In this document: positions 45,593 through 54,441 of the stretch, in pieces
Numbering within the stretch: position 1 is the stretch's first letter
Layout: each line of letters starts with the position of its first letter
Assembly (NCBI GenBank): GCA_018267095.1
Contig: JAFDZC010000006.1
Coordinates: forward strand, 62,001 to 126,000
Length of the DNA stretch: 64,000 bases
Source of the DNA: Bacteroidota bacterium
Lineage (GTDB): Bacteria > Bacteroidota > Bacteroidia > Flavobacteriales > Flavobacteriaceae
Reading direction: 5' to 3'
The notes under the pieces: model-generated
Told to the model about the DNA's origin: nothing
Seen by the model: only the letters and a program-made list of their open reading frames with translations
Database searches by the model: none
Translations under genes and position numbers: made by a program

Positions 45593-45907
45593 ATGACAAA
45601 GCTAAAAATCAAATCGGGCGATACTGTAAAAGTAATTGCTGGTGACCACAAAGGTGCTGAAGGCAAAGTTCTTAAAGTAGACCGTGAGAAAAATAAAGCG
45701 ATTGTTGAAGGGGTAAACATGGTGTCAAAACACACTAAGCCGAGCGCTAAAAACCCTCAAGGCGGAATCGTTAAAAAAGAAGCTCCTATCCATATTTCAA
45801 ACATTGCTTTGATTGATCCAAAATCTAAAAAAGCAACCCGTGTTGGAATCAAAGTAGAAGGAGATAAAAAAGTTAGAATTTCTAAAAAATCTAATCAAGT
45901 ATTATAG
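45593..45907 (+). CDS. rplX: 50S ribosomal protein L24
   Basis: Assembly-initiator protein of 104 aa from the ATG at 45593; a TTG nine bases earlier is in frame but less likely. It has the KOW segment [20 protein letters not shown] and [20 protein letters not shown]. Confidence 0.96.
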   Translation: MTKLKIKSGDTVKVIAGDHKGAEGKVLKVDREKNKAIVEGVNMVSKHTKPSAKNPQGGIVKKEAPIHISNIALIDPKSKKATRVGIKVEGDKKVRISKKSNQVL

Positions 45908-45909
45908 TT

Positions 45910-46461
45910 ATGGCTTATACACCTAGACTTAGAGAAGAGTATAAGAGCCGCGTAGTTGCTGCTCTTAAAGAAGAATTTGCATACAAAAATGTAATGCAAG
46001 TTCCAAGATTAGAGAAAATTGTTGTAAGCAAAGGAGTTGGTGCAGCTGTATCTGATAAAAAATTGATTGATTACGCTGTTGACGAGTTGACTAAAATCAC
46101 AGGTCAAAAAGCCGTAGCTACTATTTCTAAGAAAGACGTTGCTTCTTTCAAATTAAGAAAAGGGATGCCAATCGGTGCCAAAGTAACTTTGCGCGGCGAC
46201 AGAATGTATGAATTCCTTGATCGTTTGATTACTTCAGCATTACCACGTGTTCGTGACTTCGGCGGAATCAAAGCTACCGGTTTTGACGGAAGAGGTAACT
46301 ACAACTTGGGTGTTTTGGAGCAAATCATTTTCCCTGAAATTGACATTGATAAAGTGAACAAAATCTCAGGAATGGATATTACTTTTGTAACCAATGCCAA
46401 AACCGATAAAGAAGCAAAATCATTATTGGCTGAACTAGGTTTACCTTTTAAAAAGAATTAA
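45910..46461 (+). CDS. rplE: 50S ribosomal protein L5
   Basis: 5S rRNA-binding protein of 183 aa that contacts S13 and P-site tRNA. It contains [39 protein letters not shown] and [20 protein letters not shown]. Three bases separate it from rpsN. Confidence 0.98.
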   Translation: MAYTPRLREEYKSRVVAALKEEFAYKNVMQVPRLEKIVVSKGVGAAVSDKKLIDYAVDELTKITGQKAVATISKKDVASFKLRKGMPIGAKVTLRGDRMYEFLDRLITSALPRVRDFGGIKATGFDGRGNYNLGVLEQIIFPEIDIDKVNKISGMDITFVTNAKTDKEAKSLLAELGLPFKKN

Positions 46462-46464
46462 GAT

Positions 46465-46734
46465 ATGGCTAAAGAATCAATGAAAGCCCGTGAGGTAAAA
46501 AGAGCTAAAACGGTTGCTAAATACGCTGAGAAAAGAAAAGCTTTAATCGAAGCCGGAGATTACGAAGGCTTGCAAAAGTTACCCAAAAACGCTTCGCCAG
46601 TTCGTATGCACAATCGTTGCAAACTTACCGGTAGACCAAGAGGTTATATGCGTCAGTTTGGAATCTCGCGTGTGACGTTCCGTGAAATGGCCAATCAAGG
46701 GTTAATTCCAGGAGTAAAAAAAGCCAGCTGGTAA
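46465..46734 (+). CDS. rpsN: 30S ribosomal protein S14 (zinc-free long form)
   Basis: Head protein of 89 aa, the C-minus type: the usual CxxC pairs of the short zinc form are absent and only one Cys remains in [18 protein letters not shown]. The C terminus is [13 protein letters not shown]. Its stop codon sits in the GTAA loop of a hairpin that opens the rpsH leader. Confidence 0.97.
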   Translation: MAKESMKAREVKRAKTVAKYAEKRKALIEAGDYEGLQKLPKNASPVRMHNRCKLTGRPRGYMRQFGISRVTFREMANQGLIPGVKKASW

Positions 46735-46827
46735 CAGTTGGCATTGCCTTTTGATAAAGGCAAAGTAAATAACAGAGTATAATTGGTAGCAGGTTCAAAG
46801 AAATAGTTTCTGCTGAAAACCACTACC
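46723..46827 (+). promoter_or_regulatory. Structured leader before rpsH (S8)
   Basis: The 107-bp gap after rpsN holds several hairpins. The first (46723-46730 with 46735-46742, eight pairs including one G-U) has a GTAA tetraloop containing the rpsN stop codon. The second (46744-46751 with 46756-46763) has eight perfect pairs and a TGAT loop. The third joins 46788-46792 with 46810-46814, and GGTAG (46785-46789) can alternatively pair with CTACC (46823-46827). No T tract follows any stem. S8 binding by analogy with E. coli is inference; I recognise no RNA family. Confidence 0.65.
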
Positions 46828-46841
46828 GCAAATCAATAAAC

Positions 46842-47240
46842 ATGTATACAGATCCAATTGCGGATTATTTGACAAGAATCAGAAACGCTGTGGCAGCAAA
46901 CCACAAAGTTGTTGAGATTCCTGCTTCTAATCTAAAAAAAGAAATCACCAAAATCTTGTTTGATCAAGGTTACATCTTGAGTTACAAGTTTGAGCAGAAC
47001 ACTGTTCAGGGTTCTATCAAAATTGCTTTGAAGTATGATAAAGATACCAAAGAGCCAGTAATTAAAGATATTCAAAGAATTAGTAAACCGGGTTTACGTA
47101 AGTATGCTGGCGCTGCCAAACTCCCTAGAATCCTCAACGGATTGGGTATTGCGATTGTTTCAACTTCTAAAGGTTTGATGACCGGAAAGCAAGCGAAACA
47201 ATTGAATGTGGGTGGTGAGTTAATCTGCTACGTATACTAA
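46842..47240 (+). CDS. rpsH: 30S ribosomal protein S8
   Basis: 16S rRNA-binding protein of 132 aa that autoregulates the spc operon in E. coli. It begins [17 protein letters not shown] and ends with [20 protein letters not shown] and LICYVY. It is the first gene after the longest gap in the cluster, which fits local control of this position. Confidence 0.98.
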   Translation: MYTDPIADYLTRIRNAVAANHKVVEIPASNLKKEITKILFDQGYILSYKFEQNTVQGSIKIALKYDKDTKEPVIKDIQRISKPGLRKYAGAAKLPRILNGLGIAIVSTSKGLMTGKQAKQLNVGGELICYVY

Positions 47241-47259
47241 TATTTAAAGACGAAGAAAG

Positions 47260-47802
47260 ATGTCAAGAATAGGTAAAAACCCCATCGCAATCCCTGCAGG
47301 TGTTACTGTAGAGGTTACTGATTCAAATGTAACCGTTAAAGGGAAATTAGGTCAACTATCACAAGATTACACAGATGTAACTGTAAAAGTTGAAGAAGGA
47401 AACGTGCTCGTTGAGCGTTCTTCTGACAATAAAGATCAAAGAGCAAAACACGGTTTGTACCGTGCGCTAATCAATAACATGATTACCGGAGTATCTGTTG
47501 GTTTCACCAAAGAACTAGAATTGGTTGGAGTAGGTTACAGAGCCTCAAACCAAGGACAGAAATTGGATTTGGCTTTAGGTTTTTCACACAACATTGTTTT
47601 AGAAATTGCTCCAGAGGTAAAATTGGAAACCATTTCTGAAAAAGGTAAAAACCCGATTGTAAAACTAACTTCACACGACAGACAATTGTTGGGTCAAGTT
47701 TCTGCTAAAATCAGAAGCTTCCGTAAACCGGAGCCTTACAAAGGAAAAGGAGTTAAGTTTGTAGACGAAGTATTAAGAAGAAAAGCAGGTAAATCAGCTT
47801 AA
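47260..47802 (+). CDS. rplF: 50S ribosomal protein L6
   Basis: Two-domain protein of 180 aa near the sarcin-ricin loop. It begins MSRIGKNPIAIPAGVTVEV and has VGVGYRASNQGQKLDLALGF and the C-terminal IRSFRKPEPYKGKGVKF. Confidence 0.98.
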   Translation: MSRIGKNPIAIPAGVTVEVTDSNVTVKGKLGQLSQDYTDVTVKVEEGNVLVERSSDNKDQRAKHGLYRALINNMITGVSVGFTKELELVGVGYRASNQGQKLDLALGFSHNIVLEIAPEVKLETISEKGKNPIVKLTSHDRQLLGQVSAKIRSFRKPEPYKGKGVKFVDEVLRRKAGKSA

Positions 47803-47814
47803 AAAAGATAAGAT

Positions 47815-48165
47815 ATGTCATTAACAAAATCTGATAGAAGACAGAGAATTAGATTCAGAATTAGAAAGATTGTCAGCGGAACTGCTGCAAAACCAAGACT
47901 TTCTGTATTCAGAAGTAATAAAGAAATCTATGCACAGCTTATCGACGATGTGAATGGAGTTACTTTAGCCGCTGCCTCTTCAAGAGAAAAAGGAGTAAGT
48001 AAAGGAACGAACGTTGAAACTGCTGGTGCTGTTGGAAAACTCATCGCAGAAAAAGCGTTGAAAGCCGGTATTGAGACAGTAACTTTCGATAGAGGGGGTT
48101 ATTTGTACCACGGCCGTATTAAATCACTAGCTGAAGGCGCAAGAGAAGCCGGGCTTAAATTCTAA
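47815..48165 (+). CDS. rplR: 50S ribosomal protein L18
   Basis: 5S rRNA-binding protein of 116 aa. It contains [20 protein letters not shown], the [18 protein letters not shown] strand pair and the C-terminal [20 protein letters not shown]. Confidence 0.97.
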   Translation: MSLTKSDRRQRIRFRIRKIVSGTAAKPRLSVFRSNKEIYAQLIDDVNGVTLAAASSREKGVSKGTNVETAGAVGKLIAEKALKAGIETVTFDRGGYLYHGRIKSLAEGAREAGLKF

Positions 48166-48173
48166 TATTAGTT

Positions 48174-48698
48174 ATGTCGAATAAGTACAAAAACATAGAA
48201 ATAGTAAAACCAATTGGTCTTGAATTAAAAGATCGTTTGGTAGCGGTAAATCGTGTTACTAAAGTAACAAAAGGGGGTAGAGCTTTCGGCTTTTCTGCTA
48301 TTGTTGTAGTAGGCGATGAGCACGGTGTGGTAGGACACGGTTTAGGTAAATCTAAAGACGTTTCTGAAGCGATTGCTAAAGCGGTTGAAGACGCTAAGAA
48401 AAACTTAGTGCGTATTCCGTTGGCAGGTCAATCGGTTCCACACGAGCAAAAAGGTAAATTTGGCGGAGCACGCGTGTTCTTGATGCCAGCTTCTCACGGT
48501 ACCGGAGTTATTGCCGGTGGTGCGGTTCGTGCCGTACTTGAGTCAGTAGGTATCCACGATGTATTGTCAAAATCACAAGGATCATCTAACCCACACAACG
48601 TGGTAAAAGCTACATTCGATGCTTTGATGCAAATGAGAAGCGCTCATACGGTAGCAAAACAAAGAGGTGTTTCTTTAGAGAAAGTATTTAAAGGTTAA
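48174..48698 (+). CDS. rpsE: 30S ribosomal protein S5
   Basis: Accuracy-centre protein of 174 aa. It contains [40 protein letters not shown] and the C-terminal domain with [19 protein letters not shown]. The spectinomycin-related loop (KVTKGGRAF) looks wild type. Confidence 0.98.
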   Translation: MSNKYKNIEIVKPIGLELKDRLVAVNRVTKVTKGGRAFGFSAIVVVGDEHGVVGHGLGKSKDVSEAIAKAVEDAKKNLVRIPLAGQSVPHEQKGKFGGARVFLMPASHGTGVIAGGAVRAVLESVGIHDVLSKSQGSSNPHNVVKATFDALMQMRSAHTVAKQRGVSLEKVFKG

Positions 48699-48703
48699 TT
48701 CAC

Positions 48704-48710
48704 AAGGAGG
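48704..48710 (+). promoter_or_regulatory. Full Shine-Dalgarno sequence before rpmD
   Basis: AAGGAGG lies 5 bp before the rpmD ATG at 48716. Neighbouring genes in this cluster lack such a site, as is normal in Flavobacteria, where the 16S anti-SD is largely sequestered. This site is therefore unusual and may serve regulation of this gene. Confidence 0.75.
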
Positions 48711-48715
48711 ATATT

Positions 48716-48898
48716 ATGGCTAAATTATTAGTAAAACAAATCAGAAGCCAAATCAACTGCCCATTGACTCAAAAAAGAGGATTGGAAGCACTTGGTTTGC
48801 GTAAAATGGGTCAGGTAGTAGAGCACGATTCTAATCCTGCCATCCTTGGAATGATAAATAAAGTTAAACACTTAGTTTCCGTTGAGGAAGTTAAATAA
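48716..48898 (+). CDS. rpmD: 50S ribosomal protein L30
   Basis: Small protein of 60 aa: [20 protein letters not shown], then [20 protein letters not shown]. Length and position between rpsE and rplO are standard. It is one of very few genes here with a perfect Shine-Dalgarno site. Confidence 0.96.
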   Translation: MAKLLVKQIRSQINCPLTQKRGLEALGLRKMGQVVEHDSNPAILGMINKVKHLVSVEEVK

Positions 48899-48909
48899 CA
48901 ATCATAGTT

Positions 48910-49362
48910 ATGAATTTAAGTAACTTACAACCAGCTGAAGGTTCAACGCACAATCAGAATAAAAGAGTAGGACGAGGAGAAGGTTCTGGAAAAGGTGGTA
49001 CTGCTGCACGTGGTCACAAAGGAGCTAAGTCTCGTTCAGGTTATTCTAAAAAGATTGGTTTTGAAGGAGGTCAGATGCCACTTCAAAGACGTGTACCTAA
49101 GTTTGGATTCAAAAACATCAATCGCGTAGAATACCAAGGTGTTAATTTAGATACCCTACAAGCATTAGTTGATAACGGAATTGTAACTGATACAGTTGAT
49201 ATGACTGTGTTTGTAACCAACCGTTTGGCTACCAAAAACGAAGTTGTAAAAGTTTTGGGTAGAGGTGAACTAAAAGCTAAATTGAAAGTATCTGCTCACA
49301 AGTTTACTGCCACTGCAAAAGCTGCTATCGAAGCGGCTGGTGGAGAAGCTGTAACCCTATAA
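48910..49362 (+). CDS. rplO: 50S ribosomal protein L15
   Basis: Protein of 150 aa. It begins MNLSNLQPAEGSTHNQNKR, continues with the Gly-rich tail GRGEGSGKGGTAARGHKGAK that threads into 23S rRNA, and has KIGFEGGQMPLQRRVPKFGF. Confidence 0.97.
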   Translation: MNLSNLQPAEGSTHNQNKRVGRGEGSGKGGTAARGHKGAKSRSGYSKKIGFEGGQMPLQRRVPKFGFKNINRVEYQGVNLDTLQALVDNGIVTDTVDMTVFVTNRLATKNEVVKVLGRGELKAKLKVSAHKFTATAKAAIEAAGGEAVTL

Positions 49363-49372
49363 TTTTCTTACG

Positions 49373-50716
49373 ATGAAGAAGTTTTTTGAATCATTAGCCA
49401 ATGTTTGGAAAATCGAGGAACTGAAAAACAGAATCCTTTTTACTTTAGGACTTTTGTTGGTGTACCGTTTTGGTGCGCACGTTACCCTTCCGGGTATTGA
49501 TGCATCTCAGTTGCACAGTTTGGCAGGTCAAACCAAAAATGGTATTGGTTCAATTTTGGACATGTTTACTGGGGGAGCTTTCTCTAAAGCTTCTGTATTC
49601 GCCTTGGGTATCATGCCGTATATTTCTGCTTCGATTGTAGTACAGCTGATGGGAATTGCGATTCCTTATTTGCAAAAACTACAAAAAGACGGAGAGAGCG
49701 GTCGTAAAAAACTCAACCAAATTACACGTTGGTTAACCATCGTTATTACTTTGGTACAAGGTCCTGGTTACATTTACAATTTGTATAGAACCATTCCTGC
49801 AAGTGCATTCTTGCTTGGATTTGACTCGTTCAGCTTCCTATTTTCATCGGTATTGATCTTGACCACCGGAACTATTTTCGCTATGTGGTTGGGTGAGAAA
49901 ATTACCGACAAAGGAATCGGAAACGGTATTTCATTATTGATTATGGTGGGTATTTTGGCCCGCCTACCACAAGCTTTCATCCAAGAGTTTACCTCTACGA
50001 TTACTAACAATAATGGAGGTCCGATGTTGTTGGTGATTGAAGTAATCATTTGGTTGTTGGTCATTATTGCCTGCGTACTTTTGGTCATGGCGGTTCGCAA
50101 AATTCCGGTACAATACGCTCGTCGTACAACCACCGGAGATTTTGAACAAGACATGTTAGGCGGTAACAGACAATGGATTCCATTAAAATTGAACGCTGCC
50201 GGTGTAATGCCGATCATCTTCGCACAAGCCATCATGTTTATTCCGGCTGCCCTTGCAGGTTTGTCTCAAACAGAGACTTCACAAACGGTTGCAGCTGCTT
50301 TTAGCAATATGTTTGGCTTTTGGTACAACTTTGTTTTTGCTTCGTTGATTGTAATCTTTACATTCTTCTACACGGCAATTACAGTTCCTACCAACAAAAT
50401 GGCCGATGATTTAAAGCGCAGCGGTGGTTTCATCCCAGGTATCCGTCCGGGCGTTGAAACTTCTGATTATCTCGATCACATTATGTCTTTAATTACATTC
50501 CCAGGTTCATTATTTCTGGCTTTAATTGCTGTGTTCCCAGCTATTATTGTTGGTTTGGGTGTTCAACAATCGTGGGCTATGTTCTTCGGAGGCACGTCGT
50601 TGATCATTATGGTTGGTGTTGCCATCGATACCATCCAACAAATCAATTCGTATTTGTTGAACAAACATTATGACGGATTGATGAAGAGTGGTAAAAACAG
50701 AAAAGCAGTAGCTTAA
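49373..50716 (+). CDS. secY: Protein translocase subunit SecY
   Basis: Ten-helix channel of the Sec translocon in the inner membrane, 447 aa. It starts with [20 protein letters not shown], has the first helix [19 protein letters not shown], the plug region after it, TM2 with [18 protein letters not shown], the cytoplasmic loop [10 protein letters not shown] used by SecA and ribosomes, and TM7-8 with [16 protein letters not shown]. It should export the many signal-peptide proteins in this window. One base separates it from infA. Confidence 0.98.
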   Translation: MKKFFESLANVWKIEELKNRILFTLGLLLVYRFGAHVTLPGIDASQLHSLAGQTKNGIGSILDMFTGGAFSKASVFALGIMPYISASIVVQLMGIAIPYLQKLQKDGESGRKKLNQITRWLTIVITLVQGPGYIYNLYRTIPASAFLLGFDSFSFLFSSVLILTTGTIFAMWLGEKITDKGIGNGISLLIMVGILARLPQAFIQEFTSTITNNNGGPMLLVIEVIIWLLVIIACVLLVMAVRKIPVQYARRTTTGDFEQDMLGGNRQWIPLKLNAAGVMPIIFAQAIMFIPAALAGLSQTETSQTVAAAFSNMFGFWYNFVFASLIVIFTFFYTAITVPTNKMADDLKRSGGFIPGIRPGVETSDYLDHIMSLITFPGSLFLALIAVFPAIIVGLGVQQSWAMFFGGTSLIIMVGVAIDTIQQINSYLLNKHYDGLMKSGKNRKAVA

Positions 50717-50717
50717 T

Positions 50718-50933
50718 ATGGCAAAGCAATCAGCAATAGAGCAAGACGGATCCATCATTGAAGCATTGTCTAATGCAATGTTTCGCGTAGAATTAGAAAA
50801 CGGTCACGTTGTAATTGCGCACATTTCAGGAAAAATGCGTATGCATTATATCAAGTTGCTTCCGGGCGACAAGGTAAAACTCGAAATGAGCCCTTATGAT
50901 TTGTCCAAAGCAAGAATTACTTACAGATACTAA
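50718..50933 (+). CDS. infA: Translation initiation factor IF-1
   Basis: OB-fold protein of 71 aa that occupies the ribosomal A site during initiation. It contains [20 protein letters not shown] and [20 protein letters not shown]. It starts 1 bp after secY, with no adk or map gene between. Confidence 0.97.
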   Translation: MAKQSAIEQDGSIIEALSNAMFRVELENGHVVIAHISGKMRMHYIKLLPGDKVKLEMSPYDLSKARITYRY

Positions 50934-50945
50934 AATATTAAACAG

Positions 50946-51062
50946 ATGAAAGTAAGAGCATCAGTAAAGAAACGTAGTGCCGAGTGCATCATCGTTCGTA
51001 GAAAAGGAAGATTATACGTAATCAACAAAAAGAATCCTAGATTCAAACAAAGACAAGGATAA
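50946..51062 (+). CDS. rpmJ: 50S ribosomal protein L36 (zinc-free form)
   Basis: A 38-residue protein: it begins [19 protein letters not shown], followed by [19 protein letters not shown]. Only one cysteine of the usual CCCH zinc ribbon remains, so this is a C-minus L36, as I recall is normal in this phylum. It sits between infA and rpsM with gaps of 12 and 2 bp. Confidence 0.95.
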
Positions 51063-51064
51063 TT

Positions 51065-51439
51065 ATGGCAAGAATAGCAGGGGTAGACATCCCAAAAAAC
51101 AAAAGAGGAGTTATCGCTTTGACCTATATCTTCGGAATTGGAAAAAGCCGTGCTAGCGAAATTTTGGCTCAAGCTAATGTGAGCGAAGACATCAAAGTTC
51201 AAGAATGGAATGACGAGCAAATCGGTGCCATTCGTGATGCAGTTTCTCAATTCAAAATTGAAGGAGAATTGCGTTCTGAAACTTCTTTGAACATCAAACG
51301 TTTGATGGACATCGGTTGTTACAGAGGAATCCGTCACAGATCTGGTCTTCCACTCAGAGGGCAAAGAACCAAAAACAACTCTAGAACGAGAAAAGGTAAG
51401 AGAAAAACTGTTGCTAACAAGAAAAAAGCAACTAAATAA
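51065..51439 (+). CDS. rpsM: 30S ribosomal protein S13
   Basis: Head protein of 124 aa contacting P-site tRNA and L5. It contains [32 protein letters not shown] and the C-terminal [20 protein letters not shown] motif with a Lys-rich tail. Confidence 0.98.
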   Translation: MARIAGVDIPKNKRGVIALTYIFGIGKSRASEILAQANVSEDIKVQEWNDEQIGAIRDAVSQFKIEGELRSETSLNIKRLMDIGCYRGIRHRSGLPLRGQRTKNNSRTRKGKRKTVANKKKATK

Positions 51440-51450
51440 TAAGTAATAAT

Positions 51451-51834
51451 ATGGCTAAAGCAACTACAAAAAAGCGTAAAGTTATCGTTGAGTCAACGGG
51501 TGAAGCTCATATTAGTGCCACTTTCAACAACATCATTATTTCACTAACCAACAAAAAGGGTGAAGTAATTTCTTGGTCTTCTGCCGGTAAAATGGGATTC
51601 AGAGGTTCTAAAAAGAACACTCCCTATGCTGCGCAAATGGCTGCTGAAGATTGCAGCAAAGTAGCTCTTGAGGCTGGACTTAAGAAAGTAAAAGTGTATG
51701 TGAAAGGACCGGGTAACGGACGTGAGTCTGCGATTCGTTCAATTCACAACGGTGGTATCGAAGTAACTGAAATCATTGACGTTACACCTATGCCGCACAA
51801 CGGATGTCGTCCTCCTAAAAGACGAAGAGTTTAA
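51451..51834 (+). CDS. rpsK: 30S ribosomal protein S11
   Basis: Platform protein of 127 aa near the mRNA exit. It contains [40 protein letters not shown] and the C-terminal [19 protein letters not shown] 90-bp structured gap follows. Confidence 0.98.
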   Translation: MAKATTKKRKVIVESTGEAHISATFNNIIISLTNKKGEVISWSSAGKMGFRGSKKNTPYAAQMAAEDCSKVALEAGLKKVKVYVKGPGNGRESAIRSIHNGGIEVTEIIDVTPMPHNGCRPPKRRRV

Positions 51835-51859
51835 TAACTCAAAATTTATAGTATAACCT

Positions 51860-51911
51860 AGGCAGGATTCCGATTATCGAAGGATAAGACCTGAATTCAT
51901 AATCGCTGCCT
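51860..51911 (+). promoter_or_regulatory. Structured leader before rpsD (S4)
   Basis: An outer stem AGGCAG (51860-51865) with CTGCCT (51906-51911) and an inner stem CGATTAT (51871-51877) with ATAATCG (51899-51905) stack on the 3' side, leaving a 5-nt bulge GATTC on the 5' side; the 21-nt loop can form a small AGG/CCT stem. All 13 pairs are Watson-Crick. It lies 13 bp before the rpsD ATG in a 90-bp gap, so it could hide the start region. S4 binding is inference from E. coli and Bacillus precedent. Confidence 0.7.
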
Positions 51912-51924
51912 TAAACAATTTAAA

Positions 51925-52530
51925 ATGGCAAGATATACTGGTCCAAAAACTAAAATCGCCCGTAAGTTTGGCGAAGCTATTTTCGGAGACGACAAAGCCT
52001 TCGATAAAAGAAATTACCCTCCAGGACAACACGGTTTGGCTAAAAAGAGAGGTAAAAAATCTGAGTACGCTGTCCAATTGATGGAGAAGCAAAAAGCAAA
52101 ATATACCTACGGAATCCTTGAAAAACAATTCCGTGGATTGTTCGAAAAAGCATCAGCTGCTCGCGGAGTTACTGGTGAAGTTTTGATTCAACTTTGCGAG
52201 TCTCGTTTAGACAACGTTGTATTCAGAATGGGAATTGCTTCTTCTAGAAGAGCAGCCCGTCAAATCGTTTCTCACCGTCACATTACGGTAAATGGTGAAG
52301 TGGTCAACATCCCTTCATACCAATTGAAACCTGGCGATAAAGTAGCCGTTCGTGAAAAATCAAAATCATTGGAATCAATCGAGCGTTCATTGTCTAATTC
52401 TGCACATGTATATGAGTGGATCACTTGGAACAATGACACCAAAGAAGGAACTTTCGTTTCTGTTCCGGCAAGATTGCAAATTCCTGAAAACATCAAGGAA
52501 CAACTCATCGTCGAATTGTACAACAAATAA
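51925..52530 (+). CDS. rpsD: 30S ribosomal protein S4
   Basis: Primary 16S rRNA-binding protein of 201 aa that autoregulates its operon in other bacteria. It begins [20 protein letters not shown], has [20 protein letters not shown], and the S4 RNA-binding domain [20 protein letters not shown] to [20 protein letters not shown]. The N-terminal zinc cysteines of some S4 forms are absent. Placed between rpsK and rpoA as in the alpha operon. Confidence 0.98.
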   Translation: MARYTGPKTKIARKFGEAIFGDDKAFDKRNYPPGQHGLAKKRGKKSEYAVQLMEKQKAKYTYGILEKQFRGLFEKASAARGVTGEVLIQLCESRLDNVVFRMGIASSRRAARQIVSHRHITVNGEVVNIPSYQLKPGDKVAVREKSKSLESIERSLSNSAHVYEWITWNNDTKEGTFVSVPARLQIPENIKEQLIVELYNK

Positions 52531-52546
52531 TAATTAACACGTAACT

Positions 52547-53539
52547 ATGGCATTATTTAATTTTCAGAAGCCCGATAAAGTGATCATGATCGATTCTACC
52601 GATTTTGAAGGTAAATTTGAATTCAGACCTTTAGAACCTGGTTACGGATTGACTGTGGGCAACGCACTCAGAAGAGTGATGCTATCTGCACTAGAAGGAT
52701 ACGCAATTACTTCTGTTCGCATTGAAGGCGTTGACCATGAGTTCTCTACAATTTCTGGAGTTGTTGAAGATGTTACCGAAATCATCTTGAATTTGAAACA
52801 AGTTCGTTTCAAACGTCAAATCGAGGATGTCGATAACGAATCTGTAACTATTTCGGTTACGGGTAAAGACCAACTCACAGCGGGCGATTTCCAAAAATTC
52901 ATTTCTGGTTTCCAAGTATTGAATCCTGAATTGGTGATCTGCAACATGGATAGCAAAATCAAACTCAACATCGAATTAACAATCGAAAAAGGGCGTGGTT
53001 ATGTATCTGCAGAAGAGAACAAAAAGCAAAATGCTGCTATTGGAACCATCTTCACCGATTCAATCTATACTCCGGTAATCAACGTGAAATACGCGATTGA
53101 AAACTTCCGTGTGGAGCAAAAAACTGATTACGAAAAATTGATTTTCGAAATCAAAACCGACGGTTCAATCAATCCGAAAGACGCCTTGACAGAAGCTGCC
53201 AAAGTATTGATTCACCACTTCATGTTGTTCTCTGACGAGCGCATTACCCTTGAAGCGGATGAAATCGCTCAAACAGAATCTTACGACGAAGAGTCATTGC
53301 ACATGAGACAATTACTCAAAACCAAATTGGTTGATATGGATTTATCCGTGCGTGCCTTGAACTGTTTGAAAGCAGCCGAAGTAGAAACTTTAGGTGACTT
53401 GGTATCGTTCAACAAAAATGACTTGATGAAGTTCCGCAATTTCGGTAAAAAATCTTTAACAGAACTCGATGAATTAGTGGCTGTGAAGAATTTAACCTTC
53501 GGAATGGACTTATCAAAATACAAATTAGACAAAGATTAA
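52547..53539 (+). CDS. rpoA: DNA-directed RNA polymerase alpha subunit
   Basis: Assembly scaffold of RNA polymerase, 330 aa. The N-terminal domain (about 1-235) carries [20 protein letters not shown] and [20 protein letters not shown]. The C-terminal domain (about 255-325), which binds UP elements and activators, has [20 protein letters not shown] and [16 protein letters not shown]. Length is normal. Confidence 0.98.
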   Translation: MALFNFQKPDKVIMIDSTDFEGKFEFRPLEPGYGLTVGNALRRVMLSALEGYAITSVRIEGVDHEFSTISGVVEDVTEIILNLKQVRFKRQIEDVDNESVTISVTGKDQLTAGDFQKFISGFQVLNPELVICNMDSKIKLNIELTIEKGRGYVSAEENKKQNAAIGTIFTDSIYTPVINVKYAIENFRVEQKTDYEKLIFEIKTDGSINPKDALTEAAKVLIHHFMLFSDERITLEADEIAQTESYDEESLHMRQLLKTKLVDMDLSVRALNCLKAAEVETLGDLVSFNKNDLMKFRNFGKKSLTELDELVAVKNLTFGMDLSKYKLDKD

Positions 53540-53571
53540 TCTAAGCCCACGGAGGTTTAAATTTTATAGCA

Positions 53572-54129
53572 ATGAGACACGGAAAGAAAATAAATCACTT
53601 AAGCAGACAGTCTGGCCACAGAAAAGCTATGTTGGCTAATATGGCTTGTTCATTGATTGAGCACAAGCGCATCAACACGACTGTTGCTAAAGCTAAGGCT
53701 TTGAAACAATACGTTGAGCCTTTGATTACAAAATCAAAAGAAGATACTACACACAATCGTCGTATCGTGTTCTCTTACTTGAAAAGCAAATATGCGGTAA
53801 CTGATTTGTTCCGCGATGTAGCTGCCAAAGTAGGAGATCGTCCGGGTGGTTACACTCGTATCATCAAGTTGGGGAATCGTCTAGGAGACAACGCTGATAT
53901 GGCGATGATCGAACTCGTAGACTTCAACGAATTGTACAACGGAGGCAAGAAAGAGGTTAAGAAAACTAAGAGCCGTCGTGGAGGTAAAGGTAAAGCTACC
54001 GAAGCCAAAGCAGAAGCTCCAAAAGTTGAAGAGCCTGAAGCCGAAGAACCGATTGTTGAAACTACAGAGCAAGCTCCGGAAACTCCAGAGGCTGCTGCTG
54101 AAGAAACCAACGAAGAGAACGCTGAGTAA
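53572..54129 (+). CDS. rplQ: 50S ribosomal protein L17 with acidic C-terminal extension
   Basis: Tunnel-exit protein of 185 aa. Residues 1-120 are canonical L17 ([60 protein letters not shown]). After a basic linker ([13 protein letters not shown]) comes a tail of about 50 residues rich in Glu, Ala and Pro ([20 protein letters not shown]), absent from E. coli L17. GGAGGT lies at 53551-53556, 15 bp before the ATG, farther than a usual Shine-Dalgarno site. It ends the cluster. Confidence 0.96.
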   Translation: MRHGKKINHLSRQSGHRKAMLANMACSLIEHKRINTTVAKAKALKQYVEPLITKSKEDTTHNRRIVFSYLKSKYAVTDLFRDVAAKVGDRPGGYTRIIKLGNRLGDNADMAMIELVDFNELYNGGKKEVKKTKSRRGGKGKATEAKAEAPKVEEPEAEEPIVETTEQAPETPEAAAEETNEENAE

Positions 54130-54151
54130 TGAATTCAGACTTCTAAATATC

Positions 54152-54186
54152 AAGGGACAAGACATTGCGTTTTGTCCCTTTTTTTA
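54152..54186 (+). terminator. Terminator of the ribosomal protein cluster
   Basis: AAGGGACAA (54152-54160) pairs perfectly with TTGTCCCTT (54172-54180) around an 11-nt loop and runs into a T tract to 54185. A strong intrinsic terminator just after rplQ. Confidence 0.93.
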
Positions 54187-54242
54187 TGCCTTTTCAATTC
54201 GGTCAAAATCAGAAGCGAAACATCATGTGCACCATCAACACC

Positions 54243-54330
54243 AGTCCCGCTTTGCGTTGCAATCTTTTAAAATTTTCCCTCTGCTGCGCGTGGGATTCAT
54301 TTTAAAAGGATTTCCACTGCAATCGGGGCT
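54243..54330. repeat. Long imperfect inverted repeat, possible dispersed intergenic element or ncRNA
   Basis: The 312-bp gap between rplQ and carA contains an 88-nt structured element. Pairs: 54243-54249 with 54324-54330 (seven, one G-T), 54257-54261 with 54318-54322 (five), 54264-54273 with 54299-54308 (ten), and TCCC with GGGA near the tip. The phrases AGTCCCGCTTTGCGTTGCAA and ATTTCCACTGCAATCGGGGC resemble intergenic repeats I recall from flavobacterial genomes, but I cannot verify this. The remaining gap bases show no gene; an open frame crossing this stretch is a shadow of rplQ. Confidence 0.5.
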
Positions 54331-54392
54331 ATTCATAAACCCTCATTTTCAAAACCTGTTCATAAACGCTCATAAAAAAGCAATCTCTTGAC

Positions 54393-54423
54393 TTTGTAAC
54401 CTAACGCGATACAATTAAATTTG
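54393..54423 (+). promoter_or_regulatory. carA promoter
   Basis: TTTG (54393-54396), exactly 19 bp, then TAAATTTG (54416-54423) is a full consensus promoter. Initiation near 54430 leaves about 12 nt before the ATG at 54442, which settles the start choice. Confidence 0.8.
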
Positions 54424-54441
54424 CACAACAACACACAACGC

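Noticed and set aside
49774-50235. A 153-codon minus-strand frame inside secY
   Set aside because: Antisense of a hydrophobic coding region on the plus strand; secY is complete and canonical.
53978-54391. A 137-codon plus-strand frame overlapping the end of rplQ
   Set aside because: It is a frame-shifted shadow of the Lys/Glu-rich L17 tail running through the terminator and the inverted repeat; no promoter or homologous motif.
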